Shown here piece after piece: positions 1 to 10,998 of a stretch of DNA of 64,000 nucleotides. Under the pieces are notes generated by a model, which had not been told where the DNA came from, searched no databases, and saw nothing but the letters and a program-made list of their open reading frames with translations. The position numbers and the translations under genes were made by a program. How positions within the stretch are numbered: position 1 is the first letter of the stretch; every line of letters begins with the position of its first letter. This stretch comes from Mastigias papua (lineage: Eukaryota; Cnidaria; Scyphozoa; Rhizostomeae; Mastigiidae), in NCBI GenBank assembly GCA_964019165.1, contig OZ025282.1, positions 12,482,229 to 12,546,228 of the forward strand. Reading direction: 5' to 3'.

Positions 1-1191
1 GTATCATCAGCGTAGTTGCATATTTCGGATCTGTTCATCAGAAGAAACAAATCATTCAAAAAAATGCTAAAAAGCAAACGACCCTAAGACGGATCCCTGT
101 GGGACTCCTTTGTTAACTTCCTTCCATGTGCTAAATGAACCATTTATTTTAACTCTCTGTAGCTTTTTGACAAATAACTATATATCATTTTAAGAGCATT
201 TCTACTAAGGCCATAGGCATGCAATTTTGCTATTAATAATTCATGATCTATGCAGTCAAAGGCTTTAGAGAGATCCATCAATAGAGCTCCTGCATAGCCG
301 CTTTTATCCAAGGTCATTTTACAAGTTTCCAGAAATCTTAAAAGAGCATGCTGTGTATTATAGCCTTTTTTAAACGCGCAAAGTAGGGGAGGCAAGAAGC
401 TCACGGAGAATTCTATTAACTGGTCATATAACAGGCGTTCCAAAATTTTTGAAGTAGATGATAGGACAGTAATTGGCCTATAATTCTTTTTGTTTAAGGC
501 ATCGTCCTTTTTGTAAAGCGAGGAGACATCCCCTTTTTTAAGTTCGTTTGGAAAGTAATTTTCTGCCAAGCACAGGTTGAAAGTGCTAGTAAGATAAGGA
601 AGAAACTCTTGATCTAAAGAAAGCAACACCACTAGAGAGCATTCCAGCCAAAATTTTGAAAGGAAACTCGGTCTCATCCGAGCTTCCTTTCAAAATTTTG
701 GCTGGAATGCTCTCTAGTGGTGTTGCTTTCTTTAGATCAAGTTTATCTAGTTGTTTATATACTTCTTCCTTTGACACAAGTGCAAACTCGAACATCCTTG
801 AAGGATTAAAGTTGTCTTTTATTCTTTTGACGCTTGGATGTAAGCTATATTTAGTAATCGCAACATCAATTGGATCCTTAATGCCATCAGTTGATAGCAA
901 GTTTAATTCAGCCCTTCCAACATCAATAGAACCCGTAATGTTAACGATGTATTCATTAAAAATCTCAGGGATAGCCTTATCATCAGATATAAATTGGCTA
1001 CCTTCCGCCAAGGTGACACTAGATGATGTCTGGACTTTCCCGGAAAAAATAGGCTTTACAGTTTTCCATAATTTTGCATTGTCACTACGATTCCTTAGAT
1101 CTAGATTTTGATAATAGTTGCACTTGGTCTTACGCAAAAGTTTAACACACCAGTTTCTTTGCTTCTTGAAAGCCCTTTCATTTTCTTCCAT
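1..1191 (-). pseudogene. LINE reverse transcriptase, broken
   Basis: Linker plus RT fingers and palm. Visible motifs are L-D-L-K-K-A-T (end of linker), N-Y-R-P-I-T-V-L-S, F-K-K-G-Y-N-T-Q-H-A-L and D-L-S-K-A-F-D-C-I-D-H, with catalytic Asp in the last block. Toward the window edge the frame shifts and contains stops before the Y-A-D-D box. Between the linker and the N-Y-R-P block the ORF runs into an inverted copy of itself (608-741), which scrambles the reading. RNase H is not in the window. Confidence 0.8.
608..741. repeat. 58-bp near-perfect hairpin inside the LINE RT
   Basis: Arm 608-665 is the reverse complement of arm 684-741, with an 18-bp loop. The left arm belongs to normal LINE sequence (codons for K-A-T-P-L-E-S-I-P-A-K-I) and the other arm is an extra inverted copy. 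Probably a local template-switch or snap-back product. Confidence 0.85.
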
Positions 1192-1203
1192 CCTATTTTT
1201 ATT

Positions 1204-1878
1204 TTATCTATTGCGCAACTTTGACCGCAACATAATGGCTTTCCTTAGTGCTTTTGTCATAAAAGGTTCGTCATTTGCTCTCACATATTTTCTCTTAATA
1301 GGTGCGTGTTCATTTAGCACATTTTTGATCACAGAGTCAAAAGTATCATAGCTTATTTTATCCGCAGGGACATGTTTTGAAAGTTCAATATGTACATCTA
1401 TTCTAAAATTATTGTTATTGAAATTTCGGTAGTCTCTGTAATTTATGAGTTTAGGACCTTTTTTTAAGAAACCATCTTTTAAAACAGTTATTATCATGCA
1501 ATGAAAATCCGACAGTCCAGTTTCAATCGAGTCTGTTAATTGAAAACTGGATGCTCTGTTGGTAAGTATTAAGTCAATCGATCTTGGTCTGTCGGATTTA
1601 AAGCACGTTGGCTTTTTGACTAAATTTTTCAAGTTATATATTTCCAAGAAATTGCTTATGTCAGCTTCTTTTTCTTCCATGTTGAAATCTCCCAGTAAGA
1701 TGAGGTTTTCATACCCAGTACTATAGGCATCAAGTGACTTTCCCAGTTCTTCAAAAAAGTATCTTCCGTTCTGAGAAGGAAGCCAGTAAGCATTTGGAAA
1801 AAGCCATTTTTTGTTTTTTAGATTAATCTCCACAAAACCACATTCTATATCCTCAGGGAGATTGTATGACAATATCAA
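1204..1878 (-). pseudogene. LINE endonuclease domain, C-terminal part
   Basis: About 225 residues with the endonuclease motifs L-L-G-D-F-N (near residue 60), the S-I-D-L-I-L-T block (near residue 100) and T-G-L-S-D-F-H near residue 120, the variant SDH motif common in invertebrate CR1/jockey-like elements. The enzyme nicks target DNA to prime reverse transcription. The N-terminal third with the first catalytic Asn/Glu is absent. The frame stops at TAA and resumes in the same frame a few codons later at 1191, so this is probably a nonsense mutation. Confidence 0.8.
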
Positions 1879-1924
1879 ACAAGAATTATTTAAGGAATAG
1901 AGTACTTCAAAGTCATGCCTGCAC

Positions 1925-2479
1925 TTCTAGTGACGTAAGAACAAAATATCAAAACTTTAAAGGAGAATCGCGGAGCTTTTAACACCGAACAAGGGCGGCT
2001 TTGAGTGCGTTTTCTCTCGCGGTAGTACACGCAGCCGTTATGACGTCAAATGTGATCAGTAGGTTGCAATTCTGTAAGTATAATATATGGCCTAAACAAG
2101 CGATCATATGCAAGGTGGCATTTAATTGTAAATCGCTAAGATTGCTAACACATACAAAAATGAATCTATTCAAGGTTTTGCAATTGAACTGTTTATGTTC
2201 GAGCTAATTCAAGAATCGCAGGAATATGGTAATGCAAAAGGAACACAAACAATAAAGATTTACTTATTCACACAAAGTTCACCAGTCCAAATACGTGATA
2301 TGATTCAATTATACTATACACAGTGATGCACTTTTTCATGGCTTCATTCTCTACCCTATTTCATCGGACACCGTGTCCGTATTTCAATGCTGAATATACA
2401 TCGCGGGTCGTTACTCATTTATCATATTAAGATTCATTTCCGTATTGCTCTCTACACTATACGTTTTCTGCTACTACTT
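1925..2479. other. No gene recognised
   Basis: Short open frames only (up to about 68 codons), without recognisable domains, splice-supported exons or repeats. Confidence 0.5.
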
Positions 2480-2526
2480 CTACTCCTCGTCTGGTACGAT
2501 AGTGTCCCAATGGGATGCTGGGGGGC
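2480..2526 (-). CDS. Candidate terminal exon of the secreted-peptide gene
   Basis: A possible acceptor (ATCACAG) followed in the required phase 1 by about 15 codons and a TAG stop. It would add a Pro/Asp/Glu-rich tail to the precursor at 3022-3385. Two other acceptors in the same intron also give short open tails (one ending TTTGTCAG near 2583, one near 2835), so the true last exon cannot be chosen without RNA. Confidence 0.25.
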
Positions 2527-3021
2527 CTGTGATCATAAAAGCGTGCTATCACTTAACCCCCGAAACGCTGATCTCAGGTTGATAGCTGACAAATCGTACC
2601 AATATTCATATACATTATGCTTCTCTCATAAACGTTTCCGTTTTCTACATCCCTAATCTACATTATACACGATCTTCATTCATATTCTTCTGTGCACCGT
2701 GACTCTTTGGCTTCATTCCCATTGCCATTCGTTGCTGGGATTACCCTTTATTTCTTGTTTTACATTTAATATTGTTTTAAACAAACAAAGACAGATGAAA
2801 CCTCGACTTTGTACATGGTTGATTCTACTCAAGCAATGTCACCCCGCGTCCAATTGTCAGCATTATAGAATATTTGAGAACATTCTTATTCAGGTCAAGA
2901 ATATACTCTTGTCTAGTCTATCTTTCCTTATGTATATGATAAATGCACTTTTACGGGTGTATTTTCAGCAATTTCCATATGCCTATATTACTATGTAAAT
3001 ACTTGGTTGGTAAACTCTTAC

Positions 3022-3385
3022 CTGATGAATCTAGTTCGAATGGATCATAATCATTTCTTTTAATTTCATCAGATGGCTCATAACCATAATCATTGAATGG
3101 CGAATCATCAAATTCATTGTCAGCCACCGTATCAGCTGCATCTTCTCTTGCAAAGTTAGCTACAGAATCAAATCAGATGCTTTAGTGGAATGAAGCATCT
3201 CATACAAATCGCTAACGTTACAAAAATATGACAATAAAGACTGTTGAAAAGAATGCAATCTAAGTGATATATTCCTCACTTTAAGAGCCGTAATATTGGG
3301 TGCTGTGCAGTAAAATATACTCACCTCTCACCACAGTTGCAACAAACATTCCAAAGAGAATTATCAAAGTCTTCATTTTGCACAT
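3022..3385 (-). CDS. Secreted acidic prepropeptide with dibasic cleavage site (first two coding exons)
   Basis: Not recognised as a named family. Exon 1 (3385-3325) starts at ATG, followed 9 nt later by a second in-frame Met, and encodes M-C-K-M-K-T-L-I-I-L-F-G-M-F-V-A-T-V-V-R, a typical signal peptide. It ends in phase 1 at a good donor (GTGAGT). Exon 2 (3159-3022, acceptor TGTAG, donor GTAAGAG) continues in the same phase with 46 codons rich in Asp/Glu and a single Lys-Arg at S-D-E-I-K-R. The following residues N-D-Y-D-P-F-E-L-D-S-S would start the mature part. An acceptor-like site (TACTTTAACAG) 10 nt upstream of the ATG suggests a 5'UTR intron or a trans-splice site. There is no cysteine in the mature region seen, so it does not look like a cystine-knot toxin. 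A neuropeptide-like or other processed secreted peptide is the best guess. The 3' end is unresolved. Confidence 0.6.
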
Positions 3386-3819
3386 CGATTTTATGCTGTT
3401 AAAGTAAATATAAGGGAGATTTATGAATATGAGTGTTATTCATATAGAAACTGTATAGTAGTTGCGGACAAATAGTAAGAATGTGATGTAAACAAACAAA
3501 AAAGGCCAACCTTGTGAAAATGAATAGAGTAAACTGATCTCACTGGTCTTCTAAACTTTCTCAAACTATAGTCTGTATGCTGAAATTCTTCTTCATATAC
3601 TTTTGCAAATCTTCCTGTCCTATTGTTTCTATAGACAAAGGAGAATGATAATAATCTCTAGAAACTAAACAAGTCTGCTAGGAGGCATTTATTTCTAAAG
3701 CAAGAATTATCCACGTCATGTGTATTTTTTGTTCCTCACTGTTTTAGTGGTAAAGCAGATAAAAAAAGACTACATCTGTAATTGAATTGCCCTTCAAGTG
3801 CTGAGTCTCTCTTTTCACC
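3386..3819. other. Upstream region of the prepropeptide gene; no other gene seen
   Basis: AT-rich sequence that would contain the 5'UTR, promoter or leader intron of the minus-strand gene. No coding signal recognised. Confidence 0.4.
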
Positions 3820-5240
3820 TTTTCGATATTTTACAATGCATTTCATGCAGACGACACTAGCATAATTTTGTTCTGCAGATAATATTGAACAACTCTGCAA
3901 CGACCTAAAACCTGAATGTAAGAACATTGCAAGGTGGTTACGAATACCGATAAGAGGGAATATATGATCATTGCTAATAAACGAGAAATAAACCACATCC
4001 AGGGTGATATAAACGGAGAAAATATTCAACGAGCTCATGAAGTAAAATACATAGGAGTGTAGTAGTCCCCCCGTCATTTATCCTAACACGCTTACTTGCT
4101 TACCTTTATATCCATCATTGCTGTATATTGCTTTTATTCTCAGATAGTCATTGTATCAAAACCTCAATCATAGTCTCATCTAGTTAGAGTGTCTTACAGG
4201 AGTCAATGTCGATGAAAACCTGCAGTGGAACAGGCAGCACAAGAAGCTTAAGAATAAACTCAAAAGCGGTCTTTCTTCACTGACAATACCGTAAATCCTC
4301 GAATTAGCCCCCCCTCGAATAAGCCCCCCTCGAATAAGCCCCCCTCGAATAAGCCCCCATGCTAGAACTTCAAATTGTTAATAAACCCCCCTCGAGTAAG
4401 CCCCCACCCTAGGTGATGATGAAGACTGTAATAAAGACTAATGCTTAAATATAGACTGTTCTTGTAATAGTATGGGGAAAAGGAGCTTTGACAATGAGCT
4501 TTTTATACGACATTTGTTAAATAATTTTATAAGAACCCCCCTCGAATAAGCCCCCCCCCCCTCGAATAAGCCCCCATCCACAAAGCATAAAAAATAAATA
4601 AGCTCCCAGGGGGCTAATTCGAAGATTTACGGTATTCTCCGACAGTCGAAATTCTCCAACAGTCGAAGTTTATAGGGCACGTGTTGAAAGTGAATTAAGA
4701 TATGGTAATGAAGTATGGGGAGGTCTGGCTGCAACTAAGCTTGAAAACCTGCAGCGCTTTCAAGATATGGGGCTTAGAATTAACTGAAGGTTCCAAATAT
4801 CGGGACGGACGAAATTGCAATTGGCTCTCATAATAAGATCTGACAGGGCAATAATAACGGACAAAATATTGTACGGTCTCTGTCCGGCCAGCCTCAGAAG
4901 TACCTGAGGTATCTTGTTATTCAACAAGGAAGAATATTGAGATTGATATTCCAATTTGAAATCTGGAATTCTTAAGGGAAGTTTCTTTTGCTCTGGTGCC
5001 AAAACATGGAATGAGATTCCATGCAACATCAGGATGAGACCAACAATCTCTCTCTTCAAAAGAAACTTGAAGGAATTCCCAGAAAGTTAATAGATTCCCA
5101 AAGCACGATCCCTAGGTAGAAGAGCGTTTTTGTTAATTATATCAATATTTATTGTAGTAGTTATTTATTATTTGCTTTTTATTATTTACTATTCGTGGGT
5201 AAAGAATTATAAATGAAATGAAATGAAAAATGAAATGGTT
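3820..5240 (+). pseudogene. LINE RT 3' part, degenerate, split by a MITE
   Basis: Plus-strand remnants in order: F-H-A-D-D-T-S-I-I (the RT Y-A-D-D box, from 3841), A-N-K-R-E, I-Q-R-A-H-E-V-K-Y-I-G-V, then G-V-N-V-D-E-N-L-Q-W. After the MITE at 4289-4632 come E-L-R-Y-G-N-E-V-W-G-G-L (near 4690), K-I-L-Y-G-L-C-P-A-S-L-R and K-T-W-N-E-I-P. These are CR1/jockey-type RT thumb and C-terminal motifs. Many stops. It ends in a short repeat tail (AAATG units, 5212-5238), the usual 3' terminus of such LINEs. Confidence 0.75.
4289..4632. mobile_element. 344-bp mariner-like MITE with TA target duplication
   Basis: TIRs CCGTAAATCCTCGAATTAG at the left and its near-exact reverse complement (CTAATTCGAAGATTTACGG) at the right, flanked by TA (4287-4288 and 4633-4634). 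The interior has tandem TCGAATAAGCCCCC units near both ends. It is inserted into the LINE remnant, whose reading continues across the two flanks. A diverged copy in the opposite orientation lies near 16977-17263. Confidence 0.85.
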
Positions 5241-7640
5241 AGAGACCAACAATCCATCTTGCATGGAAAGGCTTCATTGCCCACATGTTCATTCGCACTT
5301 GAATATCATAAATTTTTTTCCCTGCCTGGGTCTGTTTTGTAACTTGATCTGCATAGCGAATATCAAATTTGTTCTAAGGAACTCTTTGGTATCCCCGTTA
5401 ACACTTAGATTCAGCATCTGACAATGACTTCTTATGTTGTGAAGGACGTATAGAACAACGCAAGTTTTCTCAGTCATGGGTCTAGAAAATAATCAAATAT
5501 CTGAAGTGAATTTGGCCAGAGGGGAATTTTGCACTCCCCTTACACCTTCACTGTAAAGAAGAATGATATTGTCTATAAATCCCAGTGTATTCTCTTCGTT
5601 TCCATAATAATACTTTGTGAAAGAGACATTAAAGCTTTCCCTGAAATTCAGAGTTATTGGAAGGCATCTTGTTGCTTTTTCTCCGTAAATAAGCAGTATT
5701 GCAAAAAGTTCACATGAATAGATAAAAAGCAAATGAACCCGTAATCTCTTTTGTTTAATTTTTCTTTCCAACCAAACGAACTTTCTTGCTTTCTTTTTCT
5801 TCAAAGTATGATACTGGCACAAACGTATGGCAAAAGCATCTAGTTAACTATTAATTCCTTAGAAATGCCGTGTTGAGTTGATATGTTTGCTGATAGCAAA
5901 GCTTTACCGTTCAAAGTATCCCTGGAACAACTCGGATTTCTACATAATATTGTCAACACAATTTCGCTTGCTAAGTTCATATTAGGTACTTTATTCTCGA
6001 AGTTCTTAAATTAAACAAATTACATCATTGAAAAGTTTAGTCTTATATGAAATTTCGTGGAGGAAAATTTTTCCAAATAATTTTCCGAAATTTTGTCATA
6101 ACGAAATTTTCTGCTATTGATGTTGTCAATATCGTTGTAAGACTTCCTGTTATTGCAAATATCTGGTAAAATCATGTTAGTAATGGATTGTTTGTTTTTC
6201 AAAATGGATTAAGTACATATTTCTATGCTGCTTGCAAGCCTGATTATGTCCTTAGAAAGTTGTTATACGGTATGGAATGCCATATAACTCAAAGTTTGGC
6301 AGTCAACCAATAGACTAGCATTAATCAAATGACCTCACATCAATGCCAGGTCCACGCTGTAGATTTTTGGCGATAGATTGTTGTCTATATTTTTTTTCTT
6401 TATAGGGTTTTGTTGGTAGCCTTTTGGCTTGCTGAATGCTCATACTTGTAAAGATTGTCTACAGAGAAAAAAATGGGGAAACTAGTTGTGCGCAGTACCT
6501 GTAACATGGAAAATGAAGCACTCAAAATACTTGTTTGTGCGTTTATATTGAAGAAGAAGAAAAGGGGCAAAGAAAGAGACGAAATTGTTGAAATCACATA
6601 TGAAAATTTCATAGCAGTTACACATTAGTAAAACTAATGAATATAATCTATATTCTTCCTATCTGTTGGCGGAATACCGCTTCTTCTAATACAATATTAG
6701 ATACATCATGTTTGCAATTCAAGTAAAAACAAACATAGCCTATCATATATAACTATAGTGTACTTAACTAAAGAGATGTGAATCGTAGGCAGGCCTAACG
6801 ATATCGCAGTTATTCAGTTTGATATCGGAAATCATCCTCAAAAGCAGGTAACCTACCTGGCTACTCTAAAGTCTCTGTGATCTTTCATATGCTAGACTCT
6901 TTGTAGCGACTTCTGTAGTCAGTACTATCCACCTTCAACAAACAGTCTTTCGTAACCATTTTGCCTTTCCTCATGTATTCTTTCTTACCACGTGACTCCA
7001 TACGGGCCAATCCTATCGATCTATCGACAGAAATCTACGAATAGAACAGCTCTACTTCATCAAAAATCTTGTCATTGACTTTAGACAGGCGATTTTTGAG
7101 TTCAGACCTGCCGATTTATGTCTGTTTCTCGATGACTTGGCGAATCTATAGACAAATATTTATAGTGTACACCTAGCTTAAGATGAAGAAACGGTTTATG
7201 TCAGAAAGCTTTGTATGCAATATACAGCATTCTCTACTCAAGGCTAGCTCTACCAGGCTATAAAAGAGAAGGAATTGGAGGCGAATATATATTATCCACA
7301 TACATTAGATTGATTCTGTACCTCTTCATCAACTTAAGTTGCAATTGTTAGATTTAAAACTGAGTTAATTTGCTAAGGATCATTCACTTTTGCTAATGAT
7401 TGCAACCTGAAACGTCAACATCATGCCAATCAATGCATTCCTTGACACAATCTATCAATGCAAAAACTGCAAAATCACCTCTCTTGTAAATGAACTCACA
7501 AGCTTTCAAGCCTCTTATTTGTAGCAACATTCATTTCAAGCCAAATTATGTCATTTGCAGATGCTGATGATGGTAGTTTATTTATATTTTTTCACTATAG
7601 CACGAAAAAGCGGGAACATTCTTTTAGGATACTGAAAGCA
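5241..7640. other. No gene recognised
   Basis: AT-rich sequence with scattered short open frames. One minus-strand frame at 6400-6612 begins with a signal-peptide-like stretch (M-K-F-S-Y-V-I-S-T-I...) but has no convincing exon partners. No TIR pair or LTR found. Confidence 0.4.
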
Positions 7641-8245
7641 TTTCTATTTCAACACTCGTCAGAGTGTCAGAGTATGAAACGTCGGATAACGACGGAAAGG
7701 TGAACTGAAATATATAGCCAGATGCGGGTGCACGTGATATGATGAATAATGCGTCTATTTGGCCCTATGATTGGCCAATTAGCACCTATTCACCAGTTTT
7801 TACTTGAAGAGTCCAAGTGAGAAAATGAACTCTTTTTGTTTACCCAAGACTGGGTTTTGATTCTTTATGTAAACTGATTCCTAAACTTTTAAATGACAGG
7901 ACGATCTTGCTAGCTCAATGATCCGAAAATTATACTCTGTATATGTTTTGGCGAATTCTGGATTTATAATAAAATGTTGTCCTATGGCCGAATCACAAGT
8001 CATTTTAGGATTATTGTTTTCACGCATACGAGGTGGCTGTTCTCTTATTATATTGTTGTTCTTTCTGATGCTCGTGGGACCATGTTGGTTTATTCTGTCT
8101 GCTAGTCTCTGCGTAGTGCATCCTAAGTACCGAGCCTCACATCGGCACGAAAATTCATAGACTACACAACTTTTTTGAGTGGTAGGAACGCTATCTTTTT
8201 TAGCAGATGGTTGCATGACCCTAGTATTGTAAACAGCACGGGCTT
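7640..8245 (-). mobile_element. Penelope-like element 3' fragment (GIY-YIG domain)
   Basis: The minus-strand frame 8245-7881 begins N-T-R-V-M-Q-P-S and contains C-V-V-Y-E-F-S-C-R-C-E-A-R-Y-L-G-C-T-T-Q, the zinc-finger-like linker and GIY-YIG start of PLE proteins (Y..Y-L-G variant), then R-L-A-D-R-I-N-Q-H with the conserved Arg. The RT part upstream is lost. Downstream, near 7660-7690, a GACGTTTCATAC stretch resembles the conserved 3' region of PLEs. The GIY-YIG nuclease would nick target DNA during insertion. Fragment only, presumed dead. Confidence 0.75.
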
Positions 8246-9120
8246 CAGAGCATAAAAACAGGACCGTTAGCTGCTGTAAATGACTTAGTTTTGCTTTGTA
8301 ATGGTATTGAAAGTAAACGATGTGATAGCGTTTTTATTCCTTTGTAGCAGGTGTTGCTATTACAGTTCTTGCTTTGATAAATTGTGCTAAAAATTGTATT
8401 GCTTTCGATGTAACATTGATGTTCTATTTTGCAATCCATATAACACAGCGAACGTGTCATAACAAACTATGCACACAGTTTGAAATCCAACAGTTGAATT
8501 GTAAATACTGTTATTAAAGATATATAGACGAGTTAACTACTTGTTGTATAACAAGATATTAATCTTCGATTGTTTACACATTGGATGGCTTGGAAAAACA
8601 GCTTTTGAGTAAAGAGGGTCATAAATTGCATTAAAACGTATATCATGATTGCAAACGAATATGGAAAATATTTTTCTCCGTTTCGCATAACTGATTGTGT
8701 TTTGTTGCACAAAGGTACTTAGAGATGACATGATGCTAGGCTCTTGTACGGTTGCCAAGTTTTTGGTATATGGCATTCAAAAACCCTCTTAACAACTGTA
8801 CTTGGACATTCAGGTCATCTATTGAAAATTACATGCGGCAGAGACATAAGTAATTAAGTCATTTTCCCAAGGAACAATCGATTACTAACATAATTTTAAA
8901 CGAAATTTGCAATGACAGGAGGCTGCTCAATGACATCGACATCCTTCCATCAATCAGAGCATATACTTACATTATTGTATAGCAAAATAGATTCACCCGT
9001 ATATAACATACACCCTTAAAAGTGCATCTGATCTAACGTACACCGGTAAAAGTGCACCTATTGTCTATACATAAAGAAAAGTAGACTTAGATAGACTGGA
9101 ATCTATCTCCAAACTGCATG
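8246..9120. other. No gene recognised
   Basis: Two short minus-strand open frames (8245-8460, 8537-8776) without domains. No splice-supported exon or repeat seen. Confidence 0.4.
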
Positions 9121-9997
9121 ATAATCAGGCGCGGATCCAGACTACAGCGAAGTATGCTAGAGCTGAAGTCAGATTTTACATTTGTGACATAATGATTATC
9201 CCTGCATACATAACTATGCTTCTTGCTGTATAGGCTTGGTTCAAAATGCCATGTAAAGTACATTTCTTCATCCACCAATTAGTCGTAAGTCTAAGTAAAC
9301 ACACAGTTCTTTCCCACTTGCTCTGTACATAGCTTACGCTGGAGCTGGAGTAAGCCGACATTACGTAGTCTGCCTTTTATGACAGCGTGTTTTAGAATCA
9401 GCGATGTATTGGTCAATCGTGGTTCATTCCGAGCAGCATCAGCTCTGGCGGGAGCTGTAGTCAGTTCAAATCTGCTGAGCTGACTTCTGCTGAAGATTGA
9501 ACATCGAATGAAATTTGACGCTGACTACTGCTGACAATATAATGAATAATAAGTGGAACGAAATTCACGGGCTGGAAATGCAATATGCAACGCCGCTTTG
9601 AGGAGCTACTGTTGAAGTGAGAAAGAGAGGATCTGTCTCTAGCATTCATGTCCAAAATAATCTCTCAGACATTACGTAATTAGCTTGACATAGATAATTT
9701 GTAGCCGACAGAACTAGAAGTCATTTCGCCGTCATATCTCAGTTCCCCACAATGGCGATTACTGCTAGTTTAGCCCTTTCAAATATAAGACGGCTTTTAC
9801 AAGACAAAGCTTTAAGATTATAGGAAAAAGAAAAGCTTCCCTCTGAGATATACACTTTTTCCATGATTTTATCGCAAACATGGAAAGTCACTTCTCCAGG
9901 AAACTTCTGCTTACCTATAACGGGCCTGCTCTGTAGTTCCCAATTTCTGAGACTTCCAGAGCAAACACTTCTTGTCAGGCAAAAGGAAAAGCTATTA

Positions 9998-10645
9998 GGG
10001 GTCAGTCATTTATAACTCTGGGTACCGGGGCGGGTTAGGATTGGGGAGGGTATGAAAACTTTTACTAGGACAGTTGCGGGCATGGAACAATTTGGAGACT
10101 TTAGAGGGGTACGAATCCTCAATAAATCTTCAGAAAATCAGCTCAATGATTTGCAGAAGCCTATTGACTACTGAATTTATGCGCATCAAGTTGTCAAAGT
10201 TTCTTTAATAGCAATTTTTCTCTCATTTAAATTTTGTGTGGTATACAGTGTTATTGCAGTGCTCTTATTAGCATTCATCACAGCGGTTTGTTCAAATGAA
10301 GTTTCAAGCTTAAGTCAACTTTTTCATGAAAACGTTTCTCACAAAGAATAACATTCCCCCCGTACAGAGGTCTTTCTTTTAGTATTTCCCAGCAAGTAAT
10401 TTTGCAGAACATATTTTCTATCTGTGATCTTTTCAAGAAGGCAACAGCGGCAATTCCTACTTTAAAAGTCTACCCTGAAAGTCTTACAGTTATAGGGCAG
10501 GTAGCAACTGGGGTATAAAACGTTTTTATTTATGTCTCAATGGTATATGAAAATTTTTGAACAAAATTGGAAGGGGTATAAAACGTTTGACTACTTTTTA
10601 CATTCTAACCCGCTCCGGTACCCAAAGTTATCAATGACTGACCCC
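9998..10645. mobile_element. 648-bp Harbinger-like MITE
   Basis: Terminal inverted repeats of about 42 bp starting GGGGTCAGTCATTTATAACT at the left, with the matching complement at the right, flanked by the 3-bp duplication TTA (9995-9997, 10646-10648), typical of the PIF/Harbinger superfamily. No coding capacity. Confidence 0.85.
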
Positions 10646-10812
10646 TTAAAGTCATTAAATATTTCTTTGCAGATTTCGATTATTTGAAAATGGTACAGAG
10701 CAGTGTGCTAGTGTTGGCATACCTTTTGAATCATAGCCTCCTCTAAGGAATCATAGCTAGGAGGACAAGTGTAATAGGGGACCTAATTGATTTCTACCTC
10801 ACCTCCTCTCCG

Positions 10813-10951
10813 CATCGAGGTCGCTGTGCAATGCACAGTTTGAGTCTTTCTAACTAGAGATATGATCCTATTGGTCATTCCAGCTCGCTCTTGACAGCAA
10901 TATATCAAAGTTTTTAAATATAAATGTAGTTGCCAACGCCCTATCCCTCAG
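10813..10951 (+). repeat. DIRS left inverted terminal repeat
   Basis: 139 bp, from CATCGAGGTCGCTGTGCA to CCCTATCCCTCAG. The reverse complement of 15487-15625 with a few mismatches. It includes the likely promoter and 5' leader of the element. The GTGCAATGCAC segment is itself palindromic. Confidence 0.9.
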
Positions 10952-10998
10952 TTTTTTCCGAGCGTCGTTTCAACTCGTTAATGACAGCAAATTGAGCA

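Larger units (their letters stand above)
1..1920 (-). mobile_element. 5'-truncated CR1/jockey-like LINE, cut by the window edge
   Basis: On the minus strand an apurinic-type endonuclease C-terminus is followed by a reverse transcriptase. Order and spacing fit a single-ORF2 non-LTR element. The element runs off the window: the last bases read as the RT catalytic box (N-Y-A-D-D-T, codons at 1-18), preceded by a G-V-P-Q-G-S motif near 90-110. The 5' part is missing upstream of about 1900-1920, as expected for 5' truncation during target-primed reverse transcription. A stop at the EN/RT border, frameshifts and an internal hairpin show it is dead. Confidence 0.85.

Noticed and set aside
656..1111. 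Plus-strand ORFs over the first LINE
   Set aside because: Antisense shadows of the LINE endonuclease and RT.
6400..6612. Secreted protein with a signal peptide
   Set aside because: N-terminus is plausible, but the only acceptor-donor pair implies a 38-bp intron and no partner exon was found.
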